The position numbers and the translations under genes were made by a program. Below the pieces are notes generated by a model. It searched no databases. It saw nothing but the letters and a program-made list of their open reading frames with translations, and was not told where the DNA came from. From Tenacibaculum haliotis (lineage in GTDB: Bacteria; Bacteroidota; Bacteroidia; Flavobacteriales; Flavobacteriaceae), in assembly GCF_025215075.1 (NCBI RefSeq), contig NZ_JAOBTH010000024.1:1-64000 (forward strand): 64,000 nt of DNA, read 5' to 3'. Positions 53,211-61,699 of this stretch are shown piece after piece (position 1 is the first letter of the stretch; each line of letters opens with the position of its first letter).

Positions 53211-54518
53211 ATGAAAAAAAGTATTATAACTCTTACTACTGCTTTGTTTATTGGCTTTGCTGCTAATGCACAAAAAGTTGAATTTGAAGAGTACAAATTA
53301 GACAATGGTATGCATGTAATATTGCATCAAGATAAATCTGCTCCTGTCATAATTACTTCTGTTATGTATGGTGTAGGTGGTAAAGACGGTGATAGAAAAA
53401 GAACCGGATTTGCTCACTTTTTTGAACATCTTTTATTTGAAGGAACAAAAAACATTAAAAAAGGAGATTGGTTTAAAATTGTATCTTCTAACGGAGGAAG
53501 AAATAACGCAAACACGTCTCAAGACAGAACTTACTATTATGAAATATTTCCTTCTAATAAATTAGAATTAGGTTTATGGATGGAATCTGAGCGTTTATTA
53601 CACCCTATTATTAAAAAAGAAGGGGTAGATACTCAAAATGAAGTTGTAAAAGAAGAGAAAAGACAACGTACAAGACCTTACTCTAATCTTTTACCTGAAA
53701 TTTCTAAAAATATATTTAAAGTACACCCATATAAAGATCCGAATGTTGGGTATATGGAACACTTAGATGCTGCAACTTTAGAAGAATTTTTAGCTTTTAA
53801 TAAAAAATATTATGTCCCAAACAACGCAACTTTAGTTGTTGCTGGTGATATTGATATTGCTTCAGCTAAAAAAATGATAAAAGATTATTTTGGACCAATA
53901 CCAAGAGGAGCAGATGTCGTTAGAACTTTTCCGAAAGAAGAACCAATTACTAAGGAATTTAGAGCAAAGGCTTATGATGAAAACATTCAAATACCTGCCA
54001 TTATCGGTGCTTATAGAACTCCATCTTTTAAAACTAGAGACTCTAAAATTTTAGATATGATTTCTACTTATTTAAGTGAGGGAAAAAGTTCTATTTTGTA
54101 TAAAAAAATGGTTGATAAAAAGAAAATGGCATTAGCTGTTCAGGCAGTTAATATATCTCAACAAGATTATGGAGTGTATGCGCTTTTCTCTCTTCCTTTA
54201 GGTAAAGTTACTTTAGATGCATTGATGAAAGAAATTGATGAAGAAATTGTAAAAATACAAAAGGATTTAATTTCTGAAAAAGCATTTCAAAAAATACAAA
54301 ATCAATTTGAAAACAGGTATGTGAACTCTAATTCAAGCGTTGTAGGTATCGCAAACTCTTTAGCGAGATACCATGTAATGTATGGAGACACCAATTTAAT
54401 TAATTCAGAAATAGATATCTATAGATCTGTTACTCGTGAAGAAATTAGAGAGGTTGCTAGAAAATATCTAAATAAAAATCAGAGATTAATCTTAGAGTAC
54501 TTACCTAAGAAAAAATAA
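53211..54518 (+). CDS. M16 family zinc peptidase, active subunit
   Basis: 435 residues with a signal peptide (to about residue 20, NAQ). The inverted zinc motif HxxEH is HFFEH (His69, Glu72, His73), with further conserved VVKEEKRQ (about 145-152) giving the distal Glu. The second half is the usual inactive M16 lobe. It is periplasmic and likely works with the next gene product, whose zinc motif is missing. Such active/inactive pairs degrade peptides in other bacteria; the natural substrate is unknown. The next gene starts nine bases on. Confidence 0.88.
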   Translation: MKKSIITLTTALFIGFAANAQKVEFEEYKLDNGMHVILHQDKSAPVIITSVMYGVGGKDGDRKRTGFAHFFEHLLFEGTKNIKKGDWFKIVSSNGGRNNANTSQDRTYYYEIFPSNKLELGLWMESERLLHPIIKKEGVDTQNEVVKEEKRQRTRPYSNLLPEISKNIFKVHPYKDPNVGYMEHLDAATLEEFLAFNKKYYVPNNATLVVAGDIDIASAKKMIKDYFGPIPRGADVVRTFPKEEPITKEFRAKAYDENIQIPAIIGAYRTPSFKTRDSKILDMISTYLSEGKSSILYKKMVDKKKMALAVQAVNISQQDYGVYALFSLPLGKVTLDALMKEIDEEIVKIQKDLISEKAFQKIQNQFENRYVNSNSSVVGIANSLARYHVMYGDTNLINSEIDIYRSVTREEIREVARKYLNKNQRLILEYLPKKK

Positions 54519-54527
54519 TATAAAAAG

Positions 54528-56576
54528 ATGAAGACAAAAATTTTATCAATAATAGCAGTTATAACAATGTCTTTTGCTGTTAATGCGCAAATAGACAGAA
54601 GTAAAATGCCTACCCCAGGTCCAGATCCTGTGGTAAAATTAGGAAGTGCAGAAAAGTTCTCTTTAGATAACGGAATGACCGTTATTATGGTAGAAAACCA
54701 TAAACTACCAAGAGTTGCTGCAACATTAAGAATAGATAACAAACCTTATTCTGAAGGAAATATTGCCGGTGTTTCTAGTATAATGGGAAGCTTATTAGGT
54801 AGGGGAACCGCTAATATTACAAAAGATGAATTTAATGAAAAAGTAGATTTTTTAGGTGCAAATGTTGGTTTTTTTAGCACTGGTGCTTCTGCAAGATCAT
54901 TAAAAAAATACTTTCCTGAAGTATTAGGTTTAATGGCTGATGGTGTAAAAAATTCACAATTTTCTCAAGAAGAATTTGATACCGAAAAGAAAGTTACTTT
55001 AGAGAATTTAAAGTCAGCAGAAAAAAATATTCCTGCTATCGCTAATAGAGTTGAAAGCGTATTGTTATACGGTAAAAATCATCCTAACGGAGAGTTTACT
55101 AGTAAAAAAACAGTTAACAATATTACTTTAGATGCGGTTAAAAACAACTTTAACACATACTATAAACCTAACAATGCTTATTTAATTATTGTTGGAGATA
55201 TTAATCCTTCAGAAATTAAAAAATTAGTAAAAAGCTTATTTTCTGATTGGAAAAAAGGAACGATTCCTGCTGCTAATTTCCCTAAACCAGAAAATGTTGC
55301 TACTACAGAGATTAACTTTGTAAATATGCCAAACGCAAACCAATCTGAAGTTGCTGTTGTAAATACAATAGATTTAACTTTAGGAGATAAAGATTATTAC
55401 GCTGCGTTATTAGCTAATAAAATTCTTGGTGGTGGTGGTTCTGCACGTTTGTTCCAAAACCTACGTGAAGACAAAGCATATACTTATGGTTCATATTCTA
55501 GAGTAAGTCAAAGCAGAACTACGGGAGTTTTTAGAGCATATGCAGGCGTAAGAAATGTAGTTACAGATAGTGCTGTTGTAGAAATACAGAAGGAAATAAA
55601 CAAAATCCGTTATCAAAAAGTATCTGAAAAAGAATTACAAGATGCCAAAGAAGAATACATTGGTGGTTTTGTAATGGATGTTCAAAAGCCAGCAACTGCT
55701 GCTAACTATGCACTAAATATTGCTTTATATAATTTGCCTCAAGATTTTTACGCAAACTATATTAAAAACATCAACTCAGTAACGATTAATGATGTTCAAA
55801 ATGCTGCTATTAAATATTTTAGAGGGGATAGAGCCAGAATTATGGTTACAGGTAAAGGAATTGATGTTTTAAAGAATTTAGAAAAAAATTCTGATTATAA
55901 AATCAACTATTTCGACACCGAAGGAAATCCTACTACTAAGCCAGCAATGACGTTACCTATTCCTGCTGGAATTACAACTTCTTCAGTAGTTGACAAATAT
56001 TTTACTGCAATTGGAGGTAAAGAAAAAGTTGCAGCAGTAAAATCTGTAATGATCGTTTCTACTGGAAAAGTTCAAGCAATTGATTTAACAATGACTCAAA
56101 AGCATGCAGCACCAAATAAAACGGCTGTTGTTGTGACAGGAATGGGACAAACGTTAAGTAAGCAAATTTTTGACGGAACTTCAGGTTATGCTGAGCAACA
56201 AGGTCAAAGAAGAGATTTAGATGGAGATGATTTAGCAGCAGCTAAATCAGCAAATGCACCTTTTGCAGATGCAGCTTATAAAGCAGGGAAATTAGACAGA
56301 ATAGAACCAATTGATGGTGAAAACTTCTATGTTATTAAACATAACAAAATGGAGATTTTTTATAATGTCAAAACGGGTTTAAAAGCTAAAGAAGTTAGAA
56401 CTGTAAAAGGACCACAAGGTGAAATGAAACTACCAACCACTTTTTCTGATTATAAAGAAGTTAATGGAATTAAATTCCCACATAAAATGGGACAAAAAAT
56501 GGGCCCAATGAATTTATCTTTTGAAACTAAAGAAGTAAAAATTAATGAAGGTGTTTCTGATGCTGATTTTCAGTAA
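54528..56576 (+). CDS. M16 family protein, inactive partner with extra C-terminal domain
   Basis: 682 residues with a signal peptide (VNAQ, about 20). The N-terminal M16 lobe carries GVSSIMGSLLGRGT where HxxEH should be, so it has no zinc site, but the C-lobe keeps the glycine-rich loop (GGGGSARLFQNLREDKAYTYG near 302) with the Arg/Tyr used by active partners in trans. A third domain (about 480-682) resembles outer-membrane lipoprotein-sorting-type beta structures and is not part of M16. It probably forms a heterodimer with the upstream gene product. Confidence 0.82.
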   Translation: MKTKILSIIAVITMSFAVNAQIDRSKMPTPGPDPVVKLGSAEKFSLDNGMTVIMVENHKLPRVAATLRIDNKPYSEGNIAGVSSIMGSLLGRGTANITKDEFNEKVDFLGANVGFFSTGASARSLKKYFPEVLGLMADGVKNSQFSQEEFDTEKKVTLENLKSAEKNIPAIANRVESVLLYGKNHPNGEFTSKKTVNNITLDAVKNNFNTYYKPNNAYLIIVGDINPSEIKKLVKSLFSDWKKGTIPAANFPKPENVATTEINFVNMPNANQSEVAVVNTIDLTLGDKDYYAALLANKILGGGGSARLFQNLREDKAYTYGSYSRVSQSRTTGVFRAYAGVRNVVTDSAVVEIQKEINKIRYQKVSEKELQDAKEEYIGGFVMDVQKPATAANYALNIALYNLPQDFYANYIKNINSVTINDVQNAAIKYFRGDRARIMVTGKGIDVLKNLEKNSDYKINYFDTEGNPTTKPAMTLPIPAGITTSSVVDKYFTAIGGKEKVAAVKSVMIVSTGKVQAIDLTMTQKHAAPNKTAVVVTGMGQTLSKQIFDGTSGYAEQQGQRRDLDGDDLAAAKSANAPFADAAYKAGKLDRIEPIDGENFYVIKHNKMEIFYNVKTGLKAKEVRTVKGPQGEMKLPTTFSDYKEVNGIKFPHKMGQKMGPMNLSFETKEVKINEGVSDADFQ

Positions 56577-56597
56577 ATAGAAAACCTTAAAATAATT

Positions 56598-56632
56598 AAG
56601 AGAGCCAAAGCGAAAGTTTTGGCTCTCTTTTA
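56598..56632 (+). terminator. Terminator of the M16 operon
   Basis: AGAGAGCCAAA and TTTTGGCTCTCT pair with a short loop and T run. The last bases overlap the stop codon of the convergent DMT gene. Confidence 0.8.
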
Positions 56633-57502
56633 TTTTGATCTATTTGTAATCCAAACTCCCAATAAAATAATTCCTCCAGCAAATAACTGTATCAAACTTA
56701 ATTTCTCTCCATCAATAATTCCCCACATTACGGCTACAATCGGAATTAAATATGTTACTGATGATGCAAAAATTGGCGATGAAATATGAACCATATCATA
56801 AAAAATAATCTTAGCAATTCCTGTTCCTACAATTGATAAAACAGTAATATACCCTAACGAACTCATTACTTGAGTATTTGTTTGAAAAGTGCTAAAAAAA
56901 TCGGTAAAAAGTAACACTATGAATGCAGGGATAATTAGTACTAAAAAATTCCCTGCTGTAATTGCTAAAGCATCTACATCAGATAAATATTTTTTTATAA
57001 TATTTACATTAAAAGCATAACCTACAGATGCAATTATTACCAAAATAGCATACCAATAATTTTGATTTGGATTTAACTCAGATCCTTTTAAAATAAGAAT
57101 AAGCGTACCTATCAACCCAACTAAAATTCCAATAAATTGTTTCTTTTTAAAAGAAAAACCAAATACTAAAGCTCCAAAAATAAATGTATTAAAAGGTGTT
57201 AACGAATTTAAAATTGCAGAAATTGAGCTATCTATTCCTTTTACTGCGTACACAAATAAAAATACAGGAAAAAACGTTCCTAAAAAAGCGGTACACACAA
57301 TATATTTAATATGTTCTTTTTTTATTTTAGAAATACTTTTAAATCCAATCAATAATAAAAAAACTGCGGTTATTAATATTCTAAGCGCACCTACCTGAAT
57401 TGGCGTTAAACCAATCAAAGCCTTTTTCATTAAGATAAAAGAACTCCCCCAAACTATCGAAAGCACCGTTAAGTAAAACCATTTTCGTTGTTGATTACTC
57501 AT
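56630..57502 (-). CDS. EamA/DMT family transporter
   Basis: 290 residues with ten membrane helices in two EamA halves. The start of the first half is WFYLTVLSIVWGSSFILMKKAL (IVWGSSF is a common DMT mark), and the second begins YAILVIIASVGYAFN. It probably exports a metabolite; the substrate is unknown. The ATG at 57502 (MSNQQRKW) is preferred over one seven codons earlier. Confidence 0.87.
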   Translation of the reverse strand: MSNQQRKWFYLTVLSIVWGSSFILMKKALIGLTPIQVGALRILITAVFLLLIGFKSISKIKKEHIKYIVCTAFLGTFFPVFLFVYAVKGIDSSISAILNSLTPFNTFIFGALVFGFSFKKKQFIGILVGLIGTLILILKGSELNPNQNYWYAILVIIASVGYAFNVNIIKKYLSDVDALAITAGNFLVLIIPAFIVLLFTDFFSTFQTNTQVMSSLGYITVLSIVGTGIAKIIFYDMVHISSPIFASSVTYLIPIVAVMWGIIDGEKLSLIQLFAGGIILLGVWITNRSK

Positions 57503-57562
57503 TTTCAATCCATTTAAACACAAAAATCGTTTATTTCACTTTATAAACATTATTATTATTAA

Positions 57563-57570
57563 TAACTTTG
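57563..57570 (+). promoter_or_regulatory. -7 box of the HMA lipoprotein gene
   Basis: TAACTTTG, a match to TAnnTTTG, 22 bases before the ATG at 57593. Confidence 0.5.
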
Positions 57571-57592
57571 CTAAATAACCCAATAAATTAAA

Positions 57593-58126
57593 ATGATGAA
57601 AATTCAAAAAATAATATTCGCTTTAACTCTTGTTAGTTTTTTAGCCGTTGGATGTAAAACCGAAGCAAAGAAAAATGATGCTACTAAAGAAGAAAAAACT
57701 GAGGTTGCAGCAAATACAAAAGAACTTTCTTTAAGTATTTCTGGAATGACCTGCGAAATAGGATGTGCTAAAAAAATAGCTTCTGATTTATCTAAAAAAG
57801 AAGGAGTATTAGAAGCTAACGTGGTTTTTAACGACAGTATTGCCAATGTAAAATATGATGCAAACGTTACAAACAAAGCCGATTTAATTGCTTTTGTTGA
57901 AGGAATTGGTAGTGGAGATATGTATAAAGCTTCTGAAACAAGTAAAAAAACTTGTGAAGAGGGATGCAAAAAAGCATGTTGCGTTAAAAAAGAATGTACT
58001 GCAAAAACAGCTGCTGAAAAAGAAGCATGCGCAAAAAAAGGAACGTGTAAAAAAAGCGAGGCTGAGAAAAAAGCATGTGCTACAGATTGCAAGAAAGAAT
58101 GTTGTGCTGAAACAAAAAAAGCATAA
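57593..58126 (+). CDS. HMA-domain lipoprotein with cysteine-rich tail
   Basis: 177 residues. Lipobox AVGC (about Cys21), a charged linker, an HMA metal-binding fold (about 45-108) with GMTCEIGC (spacing of three, not the usual two, between the Cys), then a tail of about 60 residues with 11 cysteines in CEEGC, KACC, KKEC, KEAC, GTC, KAC, TDC and KECC groups among Lys. Such a tail could hold several metal ions, most likely copper(I) or zinc. The heme A synthase gene follows, so a link to copper supply for cytochrome oxidase is possible. The second ATG is an equally good start. Confidence 0.82.
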   Translation: MMKIQKIIFALTLVSFLAVGCKTEAKKNDATKEEKTEVAANTKELSLSISGMTCEIGCAKKIASDLSKKEGVLEANVVFNDSIANVKYDANVTNKADLIAFVEGIGSGDMYKASETSKKTCEEGCKKACCVKKECTAKTAAEKEACAKKGTCKKSEAEKKACATDCKKECCAETKKA

Positions 58127-58148
58127 TTTTAGCTTAAAAATAAAAATC

Positions 58149-58175
58149 AAGCTTCTCTTTTGAGAGGCTTTTTTT
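58149..58175 (+). terminator. Terminator of the HMA lipoprotein gene
   Basis: AAGCTTCTC and GAGAGGCTT pair (one G-T) around a TTTT loop, followed by a T run. Confidence 0.75.
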
Positions 58176-58187
58176 ATGCGTTTATCT

Positions 58188-58195
58188 TATCTTTG
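58188..58195 (+). promoter_or_regulatory. -7 box of ctaA
   Basis: TATCTTTG, 15 bases before the ATG at 58211. With the terminator just upstream it shows ctaA is transcribed on its own. Confidence 0.5.
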
Positions 58196-58210
58196 TAAAA
58201 ACTTTTTTTG

Positions 58211-59257
58211 ATGAAAAAACACTTTCCACTCCTAGTAAAAATTTCGTTGATTGCTGTATATCTTATTTTTTTAGCAGGATCGGTAGTTCGCATGACAGGA
58301 TCTGGAATGGGCTGCCCAGACTGGCCAAAATGTTTCGGATATTACATTCCGCCCACTTCTGAAGAGCAAATTACTTGGCAACCCAATACCGAGTATAACA
58401 AAGGAATGATAATCGTTAAAAACAATGTTTTATTCGTTGCCGAAAATGATTTAAAAACAGCACAAGAATTCATTAGTACCAACTGGGTGAAATACACTAA
58501 GCATAGCTACGCAAAATTTAATAAATTTCATACTTGGACAGAATACATTAACCGATTAACTTCTGCTTTGGCAGGTATTCCGTTTTTGTTTTTAATTTTT
58601 GTTTCCACTAAATTCTGGAGAGAAAAGAAGCTTATTACCTTATTATCATTCGGTGCTTTCTTTTTAATGCTTTTTGAAGCTTGGTTAGGAAAAACCGTTG
58701 TTGATACTAATTTAAAACCCACCATTATTACCATTCATATGGTTGGTGGTTTGGTAATTGTTGCCTTGTTATTATGGCTCTATTTTATTGCATCAAAAGA
58801 TAAAAACCTCTCAACTGCACTCGAGGAAACAAATAAAAAGAAATACAATTCGCTTTTTAATAAATTATTAATCGTTTCGGTAGTATTTTCTTTAATTCAA
58901 ATTGCGCTCGGAACTCAAGTTCGTCAATTTATTGATGAGCAAGTAAAATTATTTGGTTTTGATAATAAACATTATAGCTTGCTAAACCCTAGTTTTAAGT
59001 TTTACTTTCATCGTTCGTTTACCATTGCAATTGTGTTGGTAAACTTGGGAATATTTTACTTAAATCAAATTAAAGATTTAGGTTACAAATTGGTGAATTG
59101 GATTGTTTTTTTACTGTTTTTAGAAACTATGACTGGTATTTTAATGTATTATGCTGATTTTCCTATCGGAACGCAAGCAACACATTTACTTTCGGGTGCT
59201 GTATTATTTGGATTACAGTTTTACTTATTGCTACAAAATAGCAATGTAAAAAAGTAG
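58211..59257 (+). CDS. ctaA: Heme A synthase (COX15/CtaA)
   Basis: 348 residues and eight membrane helices. RMTGSGMGCPDWPKC holds the extracytoplasmic Cys pair; the four heme-ligand His are in FHTWTEYINRL, IHMVGG, FHRSF and ATHLLSG. It turns heme O into heme A for aa3-type cytochrome oxidase. The first periplasmic loop is long (about residues 43-95), seen also in other Bacteroidota. A TTG directly before the ATG is not the start. Confidence 0.93.
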   Translation: MKKHFPLLVKISLIAVYLIFLAGSVVRMTGSGMGCPDWPKCFGYYIPPTSEEQITWQPNTEYNKGMIIVKNNVLFVAENDLKTAQEFISTNWVKYTKHSYAKFNKFHTWTEYINRLTSALAGIPFLFLIFVSTKFWREKKLITLLSFGAFFLMLFEAWLGKTVVDTNLKPTIITIHMVGGLVIVALLLWLYFIASKDKNLSTALEETNKKKYNSLFNKLLIVSVVFSLIQIALGTQVRQFIDEQVKLFGFDNKHYSLLNPSFKFYFHRSFTIAIVLVNLGIFYLNQIKDLGYKLVNWIVFLLFLETMTGILMYYADFPIGTQATHLLSGAVLFGLQFYLLLQNSNVKK

Positions 59258-59283
59258 TTTTACAGCAGCTAAACTTCATAAAT

Positions 59284-59355
59284 AAGCTTAGCCCCGATTG
59301 TAGCATTTGTTTGAGCTCCTCGCAGAGAGCGAGTGCGGAAAGCGGGAAATAGCTT
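59284..59355. repeat. GC-rich structured intergenic element
   Basis: About 72 bases, roughly 50% GC in AT-rich surroundings. Nested pairs: AAGCT/AGCTT, CCCG/CGGG and a central CTCGC-AGAGA-GCGAG hairpin. From memory it resembles a dispersed element common downstream of genes in Flavobacteriaceae, with the AGCCCCGAT and AGCGGGA..TAGCTT ends. Only one copy is in this window. It may be a repeat or a structured RNA end. Confidence 0.55.
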
Positions 59356-59364
59356 CAGAAAAAA

Positions 59365-59916
59365 CTACTGCTTCCACTCTAAAGTTTCTAACATATGAAT
59401 CATATCTTTTTTGATATATTCAACTGCTGGTAAAATAGAATCGTAATTAGGTTTGGTGTAAAAAAACAGTGAGCCTTTTAAAAAATGATTGGTGCTATCG
59501 GTAACATGAAACTGTATTTGTGAAGCCGCATTACCGGAAATTTCACACATTTTACCGTATACTTTTTTATCTGCATCGGCATAGTCTCTCCAAGAAATAT
59601 GATCGGCTTTTACGGTGTGTTCTAATACCAGTTTTTCGGCTTCTAACAAGAGCTCTCGCAAGTTGTTATTCACTGGTCGGTATGTAATATGAACCGATGC
59701 TTTTAGCTTAGGATACTGGATTTTTAACCAATTATTTGGCAGATTTTCAATTGCGGCGTTTTTTGCCACATCAAAACGATATGGTCTCGTTTTATTTAAG
59801 GTATTATACCCCAATTCTGGATATTCTAAGTTTAAATATCCTTTTGGTTTTGGCATAACATCTTCGCCACAACTTATTAATAACATTACTGATATCAACA
59901 ATAAAAATTTACGCAT
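59365..59916 (-). CDS. gldD: Gliding motility lipoprotein GldD
   Basis: 183 residues. Lipobox LLISC (Cys16), then KPKGYLNLEYPEL and RPYRFDV, conserved in GldD. It is a cell-envelope lipoprotein required for gliding and type IX secretion in Flavobacterium johnsoniae; its exact role is not known. It overlaps gldE by eight bases, the usual flavobacterial order. Confidence 0.94.
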   Translation of the reverse strand: MRKFLLLISVMLLISCGEDVMPKPKGYLNLEYPELGYNTLNKTRPYRFDVAKNAAIENLPNNWLKIQYPKLKASVHITYRPVNNNLRELLLEAEKLVLEHTVKADHISWRDYADADKKVYGKMCEISGNAASQIQFHVTDSTNHFLKGSLFFYTKPNYDSILPAVEYIKKDMIHMLETLEWKQ

Positions 59917-61210
59917 TTCGTGTTACTTTTATCTGTTTTATACGCTTTTTATCAAGCGCTTCAATAGTAAACGTATATTTACTATAATTTATTTTCTCTC
60001 CTTTTTTAGGGAACTTACCTGATACTTCTAAAATAAAACCTGCTAAGGTTTCACTTTCTCCTTTTGCATCTTCAAATTTTTCTTCATCGTCATCTTCTAA
60101 AACACGACAAAAATCTTTGATGGTAGTTTTTCCTTCAAAAATATAATTATTTTCATCGATTTTAGAATACGTTAAATCATCATCATCAAACTCGTCATTT
60201 ATATCTCCTACAATCTCTTCAATAACATCTTCTAGCGTTACAATTCCACTTGTTCCGCCGTATTCATCAACAACAATTGCTAAGTGTTTTTTCATTTCTT
60301 GAAATTCACTTAACAAATCGTCTAATTTTTTGTTTTCAGGCACAAAAAAGGCTTCTCTTAGTAATTTTTGCCACTCAAAACGTTTTTCATTCAAATACAT
60401 CAGTAGGTCTTTTGCATATAAAACACCTCTAATATTGTCTATATTTTCTTGATAAACAGGAATTCTTGAGTATCCGTTTTTTAAGATTATTTTTAAAACC
60501 TCCTCATATGTTGTGTCATCTGCAATAGCACAAACGTCGGTTCTTGGCTTCATAATTTGTACCGTTTCGGTATTACCAAAGCTTACGATTCCTTCTAAAA
60601 TTTTTTGTTCTTCTTTTGTTGTTGCTCCACTAGAAGTTAACTCTAATGCTTGTGATAAACGCTCTACAGAAAAATTATTATTCTTGTTTCCTAATTTGTT
60701 CTCTACAATACTTGTTAATTTTATAAGAGGCGTACTTAACGGTGTTAAAAAAACATTTAAAAACTGAATTGGTTTTGCCATAAAACTTGCAAACTGCATC
60801 GATTTTCTGGTTGCGTATACTTTTGGTAATACTTCGCCAAATAACAAAATAAGAAAAGTTACCAAAACAACTTCTATCAAAAATTTTACTCCGTCGGAAA
60901 ATTCACTAAAAAAAAATTCTCCTAAAGATGCAAATATTAGTACGATGAGAATATTAATGAAATTATTTGTTATTAAAATAGTTCCTAATAATTTCTTCGG
61001 ATTTTCAAGTAATTTAACAACCGTACTTTTTCCTTTTGATGAAGATGAAAGCTCCTCTAATTCGGTTTGTGAAATAGAAAAAAAAGCGACTTCTGTTCCT
61101 GAAACCAAAGCAGAACAGATTAACAAAAAGAGCACTAATAAACAATTTAATGTTGTTAGCAAATCGATATTAATTATTGCCAAAAACAAGGAGTTGGGTT
61201 CTATATCCAA
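59909..61210 (-). CDS. gldE: Gliding motility-associated protein GldE (CBS/CorC type)
   Basis: 433 residues: a DUF21/CNNM membrane region with three or four helices (about 10-150), a CBS pair (about 210-330; MKPRTDVCAI, EYGGTSGIVTLEDVIEEIVGD), and a C-terminal CorC_HlyC domain (about 345-430). CNNM/CorC proteins act in Mg or Na transport in other systems; GldE increases GldD function in gliding. Transcribed between ssb and gldD. Confidence 0.93.
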   Translation of the reverse strand: MDIEPNSLFLAIINIDLLTTLNCLLVLFLLICSALVSGTEVAFFSISQTELEELSSSSKGKSTVVKLLENPKKLLGTILITNNFINILIVLIFASLGEFFFSEFSDGVKFLIEVVLVTFLILLFGEVLPKVYATRKSMQFASFMAKPIQFLNVFLTPLSTPLIKLTSIVENKLGNKNNNFSVERLSQALELTSSGATTKEEQKILEGIVSFGNTETVQIMKPRTDVCAIADDTTYEEVLKIILKNGYSRIPVYQENIDNIRGVLYAKDLLMYLNEKRFEWQKLLREAFFVPENKKLDDLLSEFQEMKKHLAIVVDEYGGTSGIVTLEDVIEEIVGDINDEFDDDDLTYSKIDENNYIFEGKTTIKDFCRVLEDDDEEKFEDAKGESETLAGFILEVSGKFPKKGEKINYSKYTFTIEALDKKRIKQIKVTRNA

Positions 61211-61229
61211 TTTTTAAAATTTAAGTAAA

Positions 61230-61661
61230 CTAAAATGGTAAATCATCATTTTTTTGAGGTGTTACATTTGGCACAACACTATTTCCTGGAGTTGCATTTG
61301 GAGTAGAAACCCCGTTACTAAGTTCTTTTTTAGTTGATAAAAAAGTCATTTCCTGTACTTGAATTTCTGTTGCATAGCGTTTTTGCCCATCTGCTTCATA
61401 TTGACGCGTTTTAATACGTCCTTCACAATACACTTTATCTCCTTTTGTTAAATATTTCTCACAAATTTCAGCCAACTTATTACGCACAACAATATTATGC
61501 CACTCCACATTGGTTACTTTTTCTCCGGTTTGGCGGTTAGTATATGTTTCGTTTGTTGCTAACGGAAAACGACCAATAGCATTCCCACCTTCAAAATAAT
61601 GCATTTTTAACGCATCACCTAAATGACCTATTAAAATAACTTTATTAACTGTTCCTGCCAT
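61230..61661 (-). CDS. ssb: Single-stranded DNA-binding protein
   Basis: 143 residues. An OB fold (about 1-110) with VNKVILIGHLGDA and VEWHNIVVRNKLAE, a short flexible linker (NATPGNSVVPN), and the acidic tip DDLPF that recruits repair and replication partners. Positioned between mutY and gldE with 19 bases to gldE, as in other Flavobacteriaceae. Confidence 0.96.
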   Translation of the reverse strand: MAGTVNKVILIGHLGDALKMHYFEGGNAIGRFPLATNETYTNRQTGEKVTNVEWHNIVVRNKLAEICEKYLTKGDKVYCEGRIKTRQYEADGQKRYATEIQVQEMTFLSTKKELSNGVSTPNATPGNSVVPNVTPQKNDDLPF

Positions 61662-61699
61662 AATTTACCCATTTGTGTAAAACCAAATATACAAATTTA

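Noticed and set aside
57604..58092. A 162-codon open frame opposite the HMA lipoprotein gene
   Set aside because: It is the antisense of a Lys/Cys/Ala-rich gene, which yields Phe/Ala/Ser-rich nonsense without stops. The plus-strand protein has a lipobox, an HMA domain and a promoter.
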